NCBI GenBank assembly: GCA_038380795.1
Contig: CM076261.1
Span: 34,869,866-34,933,865 of the forward strand
DNA: 64,000 nt
Direction of reading: 5' to 3'
Source of the DNA: Pyrocephalus nanus
Lineage: Eukaryota > Chordata > Aves > Passeriformes > Tyrannidae
This document shows positions 19,390 to 31,341 of the stretch, piece after piece; the first letter of the stretch is position 1, and the number at the start of each line of letters is the position of its first letter. Under the pieces are notes generated by a model that was given only the letters and a program-made list of their open reading frames with translations, had not been told where the DNA came from and made no database searches. The translations under genes and the position numbers were made by a program.

Positions 19390-21381
19390 CCCTCTGGGCA
19401 AAGGGACCTCCCTGGCATCCCCGGGGCAGGGATAGCGAAGAGTCCGGGGGGCACCTTCAGGCTGCCCCGGCCGGCTTAGCGCTGGGCGACCCCCCTGTAA
19501 GCAGGGCTGGGTCTTTGTGTTGCTTGTCGTCGGCCTTTTGCCCTCGTGCTCCTGAGGCTGCCCGGAGAGAGGCTGAAGCACCCTGTAAGCAGGGTGAGAG
19601 CCCCCGTCTCCGCACCCGAGGGGGGGAAACGGAGCTCTCCCGACCCCCGGCCCACCCTGTAAGCAGGGCAGGGCTTTTCCCCTTGGCACCTTGGTGCCCG
19701 CTGGCGGCCCCTGGCCAGAGCGAGGCCCCTGCAGTCGGGGTGCGTCACAGCCTCTGCGCCTTGGCCAGCCGCGAAGCCCCTCAGCGCGTCGAGGCCCTTC
19801 TGGCCCGTGCGCAGCCCGGGGGCGGGTCTGAGGCTCTCCTCTCCTGCTCGACGGCAGACAGGGCTGGCTCCCCCCACGTTGGCGCACAGAGCTCGCTCCC
19901 CCTTCTGGGACGTTCCCCCCCTTTGTGTCTTTGTGTCTTTGTGGGTGTGAGTGAGTGAGCAAGCGAGCTTGTCCTTTAGCCCCCGTAGAAACTAGAGAGC
20001 AGTGTAGCTTAGACTTCCCAGGAGGGAAAGAGGGGCTCTGTGCAGCAACCGGGGGCTGCCCTGTAAAGCCGCGGGCGGAGACACGGCCCGGCCTTGCCCC
20101 TCGTTCCCGAGGAGGGAGCGAAGCCCCTTAGTGGTGGCGCGGGCACCGTGACCCGGCTGTAGCCAGGGCCTGGGGTGCGTGCCCGCGCGGCGGGGCTGCC
20201 TGTCCTGGCTGGTGACGGGCCAGCGTGGCACGTCCCCCCCGCCCCCCACCCCGTCCTCGGGGCTGGGGCCCTGTCCCCCCGGCCTTGGGCCGTGTTGGGC
20301 CACCCTTGGGAGTGCCGGGCCTCAGGGGGGGCGGCCCCGTAAGTGGGGCTTTGTGCGTCCCCCCTGCTCGGCGGGCGGTTGGAGGGACCCCCCTGTAATC
20401 AGGCGGGTGTCCCGCGGGGTCCCCGGCCTTTCACAGGCGTGGGGCTGGGCGTGTGCCCTCCCTGTCCCCGGGGCTCACCTGGAGGCCTTTAGGCCATGAG
20501 CTCCACTGCCTGGCAGTGGAGTCTCCTTGCCCTTGCTGCGGGGGAAGGCCGAGCTCCGTGGCTCCCTGGGTGGGGACCCGCCCGTAAGCGGGGTCTGGGT
20601 CTGGGAGCCTTTGTGCTCCCTCGACTGGCAGCCTGTGCGGGGCGACCGCCCCGTTAGCGGGGAGCGGGTCGGGTGCCCCCGGAGCGGAGAGAAGGAGCCT
20701 CCGTGGGCCCTTGGGCCCAGGGCCCCCCTGTAAGTCGTGGAGTAAGTGCCCTGGAGTCCCGGGCACTTTGCGGTCCAGGCAGCGGCTGGAGCCCCCTGTA
20801 AGCAGGGCGGCAGCCTCCCTGACCGCTGGTTCGCATGCCCAGCTGCCTTTGCCCAGAGGGCCCGGCTCCCAGCAGCGGATGGGACCGCGCCGCGCGTCGC
20901 TGTGGTGAGTCAAAGTGCCGTTTGGAGGGTTTTGGGGGCGGGGTGGCCTGTGGGGGGGGCGGCTGGTGGCTTGGGGATGTGCCTCTGGGGGTGCATGCCG
21001 GGGCCCGGTTTCCCTCCCGGGGAGGAGCTGGGGGTTGTGGGGCCCAAGTGCGTCCTCCTGCCTTGGCGGAAGCCGTCGCAGAAGAGAGCCAGAGGCATGG
21101 ATGGCGTGGGACGGCGGCGCCGCCGTGGGAAGCCGGTGAGGGGAGGCAAGCTGAACTTGGGGGGTGGTGCGGAGATGTGGGGGTCCCGCGGGTGGGCAGG
21201 TGGTGGCTTGGACAGCTGCCTCTGGGTCCTAGCTTCCTTTCCTTCAGCGGAAGGAGTTGGAGCTCCTCAGTGCCAACTGTGTCCTCCTGCCTCGTCAGGA
21301 GCTGTGTCGAGAAGACAGCAGAGGCACCGGCGTGGGCAAGAAGAGCGGCGGCTTGGAGCTGAAGAGGGGGCGCGAGAAGGG
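19390..21381. repeat. Macrosatellite unit 4
   Basis: M1 is G. No other departure from the majority sequence was noticed. Confidence 0.95.
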
Positions 21382-23373
21382 CCCTCTGGGCAAAGGGACC
21401 TCCCTGGCATCCCCGGGGCAGGGATAGCGAAGAGTCCGGGGGGCACCTTCAGGCTGCCCCGGCCGGCTTAGCGCTGGGCGACCCCCCTGTAAGCAGGGCT
21501 GGGTCTTTGTGTTGCTTGTCGTCGGCCTTTTGCCCTCGTGCTCCTGAGGCTGCCCGGAGAGAGGCTGAAGCACCCTGTAAGCAGGGTGAGAGCCCCCGTC
21601 TCCGCACCCGAGGGGGGGAAACGGAGCTCTCCCGACCCCCGGCCCACCCTGTAAGCAGGGCAGGGCTTTTCCCCTTGGCACCTTGGTGCCCGCTGGCGGC
21701 CCCTGGCCAGAGCGAGGCCCCTGCAGTCGGGGTGCGTCACAGCCTCTGCGCCTTGGCCAGCCGCGAAGCCCCTCAGCGCGTCGAGGCCCTTCTGGCCCGT
21801 GCGCAGCCCGGGGGCGGGTCTGAGGCTCTCCTCTCCTGCTCGACGGCAGACAGGGCTGGCTCCCCCCACGTTGGCGCACAGAGCTCGCTCCCCCTTCTGG
21901 GACGTTCCCCCCCTTTGTGTCTTTGTGTCTTTGTGGGTGTGAGTGAGTGAGCAAGCGAGCTTGTCCTTTAGCCCCCGTAGAAACTAGAGAGCAGTGTAGC
22001 TTAGACTTCCCAGGAGGGAAAGAGGGGCTCTGTGCAGCAACCGGGGGCTGCCCTGTAAAGCCGCGGGCGGAGACACGGCCCGGCCTTGCCCCTCGTTCCC
22101 GAGGAGGGAGCGAAGCCCCTTAGTGGTGGCGCGGGCACCGTGACCCGGCTGTAGCCAGGGCCTGGGGTGCGTGCCCGCGCGGCGGGGCTGCCTGTCCTGG
22201 CTGGTGACGGGCCAGCGTGGCACGTCCCCCCCGCCCCCCACCCCGTCCTCGGGGCTGGGGCCCTGTCCCCCCGGCCTTGGGCCGTGTTGGGCCACCCTTG
22301 GGAGTGCCGGGCCTCAGGGGGGGCGGCCCCGTAAGTGGGGCTTTGTGCGTCCCCCCTGCTCGGCGGGCGGTTGGAGGGACCCCCCTGTAATCAGGCGGGT
22401 GTCCCGCGGGGTCCCCGGCCTTTCACAGGCGTGGGGCTGGGCGTGTGCCCTCCCTGTCCCCGGGGCTCACCTGGAGGCCTTTAGGCCATGAGCTCCACTG
22501 CCTGGCAGTGGAGTCTCCTTGCCCTTGCTGCGGGGGAAGGCCGAGCTCCGTGGCTCCCTGGGTGGGGACCCGCCCGTAAGCGGGGTCTGGGTCTGGGAGC
22601 CTTTGTGCTCCCTCGACTGGCAGCCTGTGCGGGGCGACCGCCCCGTTAGCGGGGAGCGGGTCGGGTGCCCCCGGAGCGGAGAGAAGGAGCCTCCGTGGGC
22701 CCTTGGGCCCAGGGCCCCCCTGTAAGTCGTGGAGTAAGTGCCCTGGAGTCCCGGGCACTTTGCGGTCCAGGCAGCGGCTGGAGCCCCCTGTAAGCAGGGC
22801 GGCAGCCTCCCTGACCGCTGGTTCGCATGCCCAGCTGCCTTTGCCCAGAGGGCCCGGCTCCCAGCAGCGGATGGGACCGCGCCGCGCGTCGCTGTGGTGA
22901 GTCAAAGTGCCGTTTGGAGGGTTTTGGGGGCGGGGTGGCCTGTGGGGGGGGCGGCTGGTGGCTTGGGGATGTGCCTCTGGGGGTGCATGCCGGGGCCCGG
23001 TTTCCCTCCCGGGGAGGAGCTGGGGGTTGTGGGGCCCAAGTGCGTCCTCCTGCCTTGGCGGAAGCCGTCGCAGAAGAGAGCCAGAGGCATGGATGGCGTG
23101 GGACGGCGGCGCCGCCGTGGGAAGCCGGTGAGGGGAGGCAAGCTGAACTTGGGGGGTGGTGCGGAGATGTGGGGGTCCCGCGGGTGGGCAGGTGGTGGCT
23201 TGGACAGCTGCCTCTGGGTCCTAGCTTCCTTTCCTTCAGCGGAAGGAGTTGGAGCTCCTCAGTGCCAACTGTGTCCTCCTGCCTCGTCAGGAGCTGTGTC
23301 GAGAAGACAGCAGAGGCACCGGCGTGGGCAAGAAGAGCGGCGGCTTGGAGCTGAAGAGGGGGCGCGAGAAGGG
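21382..23373. repeat. Macrosatellite unit 5
   Basis: M1 is G. No other departure was noticed; it appears identical to unit 4. Confidence 0.95.
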
Positions 23374-25365
23374 CCCTCTGGGCAAAGGGACCTCCCTGGC
23401 ATCCCCGGGGCAGGGATAGCGAAGAGTCCGGGGGGCACCTTCAGGCTGCCCCGGCCGGCTTAGCGCTGGGCGACCCCCCTGTAAGCAGGGCTGGGTCTTT
23501 GTGTTGCTTGTCGTCGGCCTTTTGCCCTCGTGCTCCTGAGGCTGCCCGGAGAGAGGCTGAAGCACCCTGTAAGCAGGGTGAGAGCCCCCGTCTCCGCACC
23601 CGAGGGGGGGAAACGGAGCTCTCCCGACCCCCGGCCCACCCTGTAAGCAGGGCAGGGCTTTTCCCCTTGGCACCTTGGTGCCCGCTGGCGGCCCCTGGCC
23701 AGAGCGAGGCCCCTGCAGTCGGGGTGCGTCACAGCCTCTGCGCCTTGGCCAGCCGCGAAGCCCCTCAGCGCGTCGAGGCCCTTCTGGCCCGTGCGCAGCC
23801 CGGGGGCGGGTCTGAGGCTCTCCTCTCCTGCTCGACGGCAGACAGGGCTGGCTCCCCCCACGTTGGCGCACAGAGCTCGCTCCCCCTTCTGGGACGTTCC
23901 CCCCCTTTGTGTCTTTGTGTCTTTGTGGGTGTGAGTGAGTGAGCAAGCGAGCTTGTCCTTTAGCCCCCGTAGAAACTAGAGAGCAGTGTAGCTTAGACTT
24001 CCCAGGAGGGAAAGAGGGGCTCTGTGCAGCAACCGGGGGCTGCCCTGTAAAGCCGCGGGCGGAGACACGGCCCGGCCTTGCCCCTCGTTCCCGAGGAGGG
24101 AGCGAAGCCCCTTAGTGGTGGCGCGGGCACCGTGACCCGGCTGTAGCCAGGGCCTGGGGTGCGTGCCCGCGCGGCGGGGCTGCCTGTCCTGGCTGGTGAC
24201 GGGCCAGCGTGGCACGTCCCCCCCGCCCCCCACCCCGTCCTCGGGGCTGGGGCCCTGTCCCCCCGGCCTTGGGCCGTGTTAGGCCACCCTTGGGAGTGCC
24301 GGGCCTCAGGGGGGGCGGCCCCGTAAGTGGGGCTTTGTGCGTCCCCCCTGCTCGGCGGGCGGTTGGAGGGACCCCCCTGTAATCAGGCGGGTGTCCCGCG
24401 GGGTCCCCGGCCTTTCACAGGCGTGGGGCTGGGCGTGTGCCCTCCCTGTCCCCGGGGCTCACCTGGAGGCCTTTAGGCCATGAGCTCCACTGCCTGGCAG
24501 TGGAGTCTCCTTGCCCTTGCTGCGGGGGAAGGCCGAGCTCCGTGGCTCCCTGGGTGGGGACCCGCCCGTAAGCGGGGTCTGGGTCTGGGAGCCTTTGTGC
24601 TCCCTCGACTGGCAGCCTGTGCGGGGCGACCGCCCCGTTAGCGGGGAGCGGGTCGGGTGCCCCCGGAGCGGAGAGAAGGAGCCTCCGTGGGCCCTTGGGC
24701 CCAGGGCCCCCCTGTAAGTCGTGGAGTAAGTGCCCTGGAGTCCCGGGCACTTTGCGGTCCAGGCAGCGGCTGGAGCCCCCTGTAAGCAGGGCGGCAGCCT
24801 CCCTGACCGCTGGTTCGCATGCCCAGCTGCCTTTGCCCAGAGGGCCCGGCTCCCAGCAGCGGATGGGACCGCGCCGCGCGTCGCTGTGGTGAGTCAAAGT
24901 GCCGTTTGGAGGGTTTTGGGGGCGGGGTGGCCTGTGGGGGGGGCGGCTGGTGGCTTGGGGATGTGCCTCTGGGGGTGCATGCCGGGGCCCGGTTTCCCTC
25001 CCGGGGAGGAGCTGGGGGTTGTGGGGCCCAAGTGCGTCCTCCTGCCTTGGCGGAAGCCGTCGCAGAAGAGAGCCAGAGGCATGGATGGCGTGGGACGGCG
25101 GCGCCGCCGTGGGAAGCCGGTGAGGGGAGGCAAGCTGAACTTGGGGGGTGGTGCGGAGATGTGGGGGTCCCGCGGGTGGGCAGGTGGTGGCTTGGACAGC
25201 TGCCTCTGGGTCCTAGCTTCCTTTCCTTCAGCGGAAGGAGTTGGAGCTCCTCAGTGCCAACTGTGTCCTCCTGCCTCGTCAGGAGCTGTGTTGAGAAGAC
25301 AGCAGAGGCACCGGCGTGGGCAAGAAGAGCGGCGGCTTGGAGCTGAAGAGGGGGCGCGAGAAGGG
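23374..25365. repeat. Macrosatellite unit 6
   Basis: M1 is A (24281). M3 is T at 25292, turning CGA into TGA in the exon-B frame. Confidence 0.95.
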
Positions 25366-27357
25366 CCCTCTGGGCAAAGGGACCTCCCTGGCATCCCCGG
25401 GGCAGGGATAGCGAAGAGTCCGGGGGGCACCTTCAGGCTGCCCCGGCCGGCTTAGCGCTGGGCGACCCCCCTGTAAGCAGGGCTGGGTCTTTGTGTTGCT
25501 TGTCGTCGGCCTTTTGCCCTCGTGCTCCTGAGGCTGCCCGGAGAGAGGCTGAAGCACCCTGTAAGCAGGGTGAGAGCCCCCGTCTCCGCACCCGAGGGGG
25601 GGAAACGGAGCTCTCCCGACCCCCGGCCCACCCTGTAAGCAGGGCAGGGCTTTTCCCCTTGGCACCTTGGTGCCCGCTGGCGGCCCCTGGCCAGAGCGAG
25701 GCCCCTGTAGTCGGGGTGCGTCACAGCCTCTGCGCCTTGGCCAGCCGCGAAGCCCCTCAGCGCGTCGAGGCCCTTCTGGCCCGTGCGCAGCCCGGGGGCG
25801 GGTCTGAGGCTCTCCTCTCCTGCTCGACGGCAGACAGGGCTGGCTCCCCCCACGTTGGCGCACAGAGCTCGCTCCCCCTTCTGGGACGTTCCCCCCCTTT
25901 GTGTCTTTGTGTCTTTGTGGGTGTGAGTGAGTGAGCAAGCGAGCTTGTCCTTTAGCCCCCGTAGAAACTAGAGAGCAGTGTAGCTTAGACTTCCCAGGAG
26001 GGAAAGAGGGGCTCTGTGCAGCAACCGGGGGCTGCCCTGTAAAGCCGCGGGCGGAGACACGGCCCGGCCTTGCCCCTCGTTCCCGAGGAGGGAGCGAAGC
26101 CCCTTAGTGGTGGCGCGGGCACCGTGACCCGGCTGTAGCCAGGGCCTGGGGTGCGTGCCCGCGCGGCGGGGCTGCCTGTCCTGGCTGGTGACGGGCCAGC
26201 GTGGCACGTCCCCCCCGCCCCCCACCCCGTCCTCGGGGCTGGGGCCCTGTCCCCCCGGCCTTGGGCCGTGTTGGGCCACCCTTGGGAGTGCCGGGCCTCA
26301 GGGGGGGCGGCCCCGTAAGTGGGGCTTTGTGCGTCCCCCCTGCTCGGCGGGCGGTTGGAGGGACCCCCCTGTAATCAGGCGGGTGTCCCGCGGGGTCCCC
26401 GGCCTTTCACAGGCGTGGGGCTGGGCGTGTGACCTCCCTGTCCCCGGGGCTCACCTGGAGGCCTTTAGGCCATGAGCTCCACTGCCTGGCAGTGGAGTCT
26501 CCTTGCCCTTGCTGCGGGGGAAGGCCGAGCTCCGTGGCTCCCTGGGTGGGGACCCGCCCGTAAGCGGGGTCTGGGTCTGGGAGCCTTTGTGCTCCCTCGA
26601 CTGGCAGCCTGTGCGGGGCGACCGCCCCGTTAGCGGGGAGCGGGTCGGGTGCCCCCGGAGCGGAGAGAAGGAGCCTCCGTGGGCCCTTGGGCCCAGGGCC
26701 CCCCTGTAAGTCGTGGAGTAAGTGCCCTGGAGTCCCGGGCACTTTGCGGTCCAGGCAGCGGCTGGAGCCCCCTGTAAGCAGGGCGGCAGCCTCCCTGACC
26801 GCTGGTTCGCATGCCCAGCTGCCTTTGCCCAGAGGGCCCGGCTCCCAGCAGCGGATGGGACCGCGCCGCGCGTCGCTGTGGTGAGTCAAAGTGCCGTTTG
26901 GAGGGTTTTGGGGGCGGGGTGGCCTGTGGGGGGGGCGGCTGGTGGCTTGGGGATGTGCCTCTGGGGGTGCATGCCGGGGCCCGGTTTCCCTCCCGGGGAG
27001 GAGCTGGGGGTTGTGGGGCCCAAGTGCGTCCTCCTGCCTTGGCGGAAGCCGTCGCAGAAGAGAGCCAGAGGCATGGATGGCGTGGGACGGCGGCGCCGCC
27101 GTGGGAAGCCGGTGAGGGGAGGCAAGCTGAACTTGGGGGGTGGTGCGGAGATGTGGGGGTCCCGCGGGTGGGCAGGTGGTGGCTTGGACAGCTGCCTCTG
27201 GGTCCTAGCTTCCTTTCCTTCAGCGGAAGGAGTTGGAGCTCCTCAGTGCCAACTGTGTCCTCCTGCCTCGTCAGGAGCTGTGTCGAGAAGACAGCAGAGG
27301 CACCGGCGTGGGCAAGAAGAGCGGCGGCTTGGAGCTGAAGAGGGGGCGCGAGAAGGG
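25366..27357. repeat. Macrosatellite unit 7
   Basis: M2 is T (25708), which removes the CTGCAG found in most units. M1 is G. M5 is A (26432), shared only with unit 8. Confidence 0.95.
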
Positions 27358-29349
27358 CCCTCTGGGCAAAGGGACCTCCCTGGCATCCCCGGGGCAGGGA
27401 TAGCGAAGAGTCCGGGGGGCACCTTCAGGCTGCCCCGGCCGGCTTAGCGCTGGGCGACCCCCCTGTAAGCAGGGCTGGGTCTTTGTGTTGCTTGTCGTCG
27501 GCCTTTTGCCCTCGTGCTCCTGAGGCTGCCCGGAGAGAGGCTGAAGCACCCTGTAAGCAGGGTGAGAGCCCCCGTCTCCGCACCCGAGGGGGGGAAACGG
27601 AGCTCTCCCGACCCCCGGCCCACCCTGTAAGCAGGGCAGGGCTTTTCCCCTTGGCACCTTGGTGCCCGCTGGCGGCCCCTGGCCAGAGCGAGGCCCCTGC
27701 AGTCGGGGTGCGTCACAGCCTCTGCGCCTTGGCCAGCCGCGAAGCCCCTCAGCGCGTCGAGGCCCTTCTGGCCCGTGCGCAGCCCGGGGGCGGGTCTGAG
27801 GCTCTCCTCTCCTGCTCGACGGCAGACAGGGCTGGCTCCCCCCACGTTGGCGCACAGAGCTCGCTCCCCCTTCTGGGACGTTCCCCCCCTTTGTGTCTTT
27901 GTGTCTTTGTGGGTGTGAGTGAGTGAGCAAGCGAGCTTGTCCTTTAGCCCCCGTAGAAACTAGAGAGCAGTGTAGCTTAGACTTCCCAGGAGGGAAAGAG
28001 GGGCTCTGTGCAGCAACCGGGGGCTGCCCTGTAAAGCCGCGGGCGGAGACACGGCCCGGCCTTGCCCCTCGTTCCCGAGGAGGGAGCGAAGCCCCTTAGT
28101 GGTGGCGCGGGCACCGTGACCCGGCTGTAGCCAGGGCCTGGGGTGCGTGCCCGCGCGGCGGGGCTGCCTGTCCTGGCTGGTGACGGGCCAGCGTGGCACG
28201 TCCCCCCCGCCCCCCACCCCGTCCTCGGGGCTGGGGCCCTGTCCCCCCGGCCTTGGGCCGTGTTGGGCCACCCTTGGGAGTGCCGGGCCTCAGGGGGGGC
28301 GGCCCCGTAAGTGGGGCTTTGTGCGTCCCCCCTGCTCGGCGGGCGGTTGGAGGGACCCCCCTGTAATCAGGCGGGTGTCCCGCGGGGTCCCCGGCCTTTC
28401 ACAGGCGTGGGGCTGGGCGTGTGACCTCCCTGTCCCCGGGGCTCACCTGGAGGCCTTTAGGCCATGAGCTCCACTGCCTGGCAGTGGAGTCTCCTTGCCC
28501 TTGCTGCGGGGGAAGGCCGAGCTCCGTGGCTCCCTGGGTGGGGACCCGCCCGTAAGCGGGGTCTGGGTCTGGGAGCCTTTGTGCTCCCTCGACTGGCAGC
28601 CTGTGCGGGGCGACCGCCCCGTTAGCGGGGAGCGGGTCGGGTGCCCCCGGAGCGGAGAGAAGGAGCCTCCGTGGGCCCTTGGGCCCAGGGCCCCCCTGTA
28701 AGTCGTGGAGTAAGTGCCCTGGAGTCCCGGGCACTTTGCGGTCCAGGCAGCGGCTGGAGCCCCCTGTAAGCAGGGCGGCAGCCTCCCTGACCGCTGGTTC
28801 GCATGCCCAGCTGCCTTTGCCCAGAGGGCCCGGCTCCCAGCAGCGGATGGGACCGCGCCGCGCGTCGCTGTGGTGAGTCAAAGTGCCGTTTGGAGGGTTT
28901 TGGGGGCGGGGTGGCCTGTGGGGGGGGCGGCTGGTGGCTTGGGGATGTGCCTCTGGGGGTGCATGCCGGGGCCCGGTTTCCCTCCCGGGGAGGAGCTGGG
29001 GGTTGTGGGGCCCAAGTGCGTCCTCCTGCCTTGGCGGAAGCCGTCGCAGAAGAGAGCCAGAGGCATGGATGGCGTGGGACGGCGGCGCCGCCGTGGGAAG
29101 CCGGTGAGGGGAGGCAAGCTGAACTTGGGGGGTGGTGCGGAGATGTGGGGGTCCCGCGGGTGGGCAGGTGGTGGCTTGGACAGCTGCCTCTGGGTCCTAG
29201 CTTCCTTTCCTTCAGCGGAAGGAGTTGGAGCTCCTCAGTGCCAACTGTGTCCTCCTGCCTCATCAGGAGCTGTGTTGAGAAGACAGCAGAGGCACCGGCG
29301 TGGGCAAGAAGAGCGGCGGCTTGGAGCTGAAGAGGGGGCGCGAGAAGGG
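27358..29349. repeat. Macrosatellite unit 8
   Basis: M1 is G and M5 is A (28424). A private A at 29262 lies in the acceptor-like tract, and M3 is T (29276). The 29262 change creates an ATG on the minus strand and thereby a longer chance frame (28622-29263). Confidence 0.95.
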
Positions 29350-31341
29350 CCCTCTGGGCAAAGGGACCTCCCTGGCATCCCCGGGGCAGGGATAGCGAAG
29401 AGTCCGGGGGGCACCTTCAGGCTGCCCCGGCCGGCTTAGCGCTGGGCGACCCCCCTGTAAGCAGGGCTGGGTCTTTGTGTTGCTTGTCGTCGGCCTTTTG
29501 CCCTCGTGCTCCTGAGGCTGCCCGGAGAGAGGCTGAAGCACCCTGTAAGCAGGGTGAGAGCCCCCGTCTCCGCACCCGAGGGGGGGAAACGGAGCTCTCC
29601 CGACCCCCGGCCCACCCTGTAAGCAGGGCAGGGCTTTTCCCCTTGGCACCTTGGTGCCCGCTGGCGGCCCCTGGCCAGAGCGAGGCCCCTGTAGTCGGGG
29701 TGCGTCACAGCCTCTGCGCCTTGGCCAGCCGCGAAGCCCCTCAGCGCGTCGAGGCCCTTCTGGCCCGTGCGCAGCCCGGGGGCGGGTCTGAGGCTCTCCT
29801 CTCCTGCTCGACGGCAGACAGGGCTGGCTCCCCCCACGTTGGCGCACAGAGCTCGCTCCCCCTTCTGGGACGTTCCCCCCCTTTGTGTCTTTGTGTCTTT
29901 GTGGGTGTGAGTGAGTGAGCAAGCGAGCTTGTCCTTTAGCCCCCGTAGAAACTAGAGAGCAGTGTAGCTTAGACTTCCCAGGAGGGAAAGAGGGGCTCTG
30001 TGCAGCAACCGGGGGCTGCCCTGTAAAGCCGCGGGCGGAGACACGGCCCGGCCTTGCCCCTCGTTCCCGAGGAGGGAGCGAAGCCCCTTAGTGGTGGCGC
30101 GGGCACCGTGACCCGGCTGTAGCCAGGGCCTGGGGTGCGTGCCCGCGCGGCGGGGCTGCCTGTCCTGGCTGGTGACGGGCCAGCGTGGCACGTCCCCCCC
30201 GCCCCTCACCCCGTCCTCGGGGCTGGGGCCCTGTCCCCCCGGCCTTGGGTCGTGTTAGGCCCCCCTTGGGAGTGCCGGGCCTCAGGGGGGGCGGCCCCGT
30301 AAGTGGGGCTTTGTGCGTCCCCCCTGCTCGGCGGGCGGTTGGAGGGACCCCCCTGTAATCAGGCGGGTGTCCCGCGGGGTCCCCGGCCTTTCACAGGCGT
30401 GGGGCTGGGCGTGTGCCCTCCCTGTCCCCGGGGCTCACCTGGAGGCCTTTAGGCCATGAGCTCCACTGCCTGGCAGTGGAGTCTCCTTGCCCTTGCTGCG
30501 GGGGAAGGCCGAGCTCCGTGGCTCCCTGGGTGGGGACCCGCCCGTAAGCGGGGTCTGGGTCTGGGAGCCTTTGTGCTCCCTCGACTGGCAGCCTGTGCGG
30601 GGCGACCGCCCCGTTAGCGGGGAGCGGGTCGGGTGCCCCCGGAGCGGAGAGAAGGAGCCTCCGTGGGCCCTTGGGCCCAGGGCCCCCCTGTAAGTCATGG
30701 AGTAAGTGCCCTGGAGTCCCGGGCACTTTGCGGTCCAGGCAGCGGCTGGAGCCCCCTGTAAGCAGGGCGGCAGCCTCCCTGACCGCTGGTTCGCATGCCC
30801 AGCTGCCTTTGCCCAGAGGGCCCGGCTCCCAGCAGCGGATGGGACCGCGCCGCGCGTCGCTGTGGTGAGTCAAAGTGCCGTTTGGAGGGTTTTGGGGGCG
30901 GGGTGGCCTGTGGGGGGGGCGGCTGGTGGCTTGGGGATGTGCCTCTGGGGGTGCATGCCGGGGCCCGGTTTCCCTCCCGGGGAGGAGCTGGGGGTTGTGG
31001 GGCCCAAGTGCGTCCTCCTGCCTTGGCGGAAGCCGTCGCAGAAGAGAGCCAGAGGCATGGATGGCGTGGGACGGCGGCGCCGCCGTGGGAAGCCGGTGAG
31101 GGGAGGCAAGCTGAACTTGGGGGGTGGTGCGGAGATGTGGGGGTCCCGCGGGTGGGCAGGTGGTGGCTTGGACAGCTGCCTCTGGGTCCTAGCTTCCTTT
31201 CCTTCAGCGGAAGGAGTTGGAGCTCCTCAGTGCCAACTGTGTCCTCCTGCCTCGTCAGGAGCTGTGTTGAGAAGACAGCAGAGGCACCGGCGTGGGCAAG
31301 AAGAGCGGCGGCTTGGAGCTGAGGAGGGGGCGCGAGAAGGG
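29350..31341. repeat. Macrosatellite unit 9 (most variable)
   Basis: M2 is T (29692), M1 is A (30257), M3 is T (31268) and M4 is G (31323). Private changes occur at 30206 (T), 30250 (T), 30262 (C) and 30697 (A). From this unit rightward M1 is always A. Confidence 0.95.
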
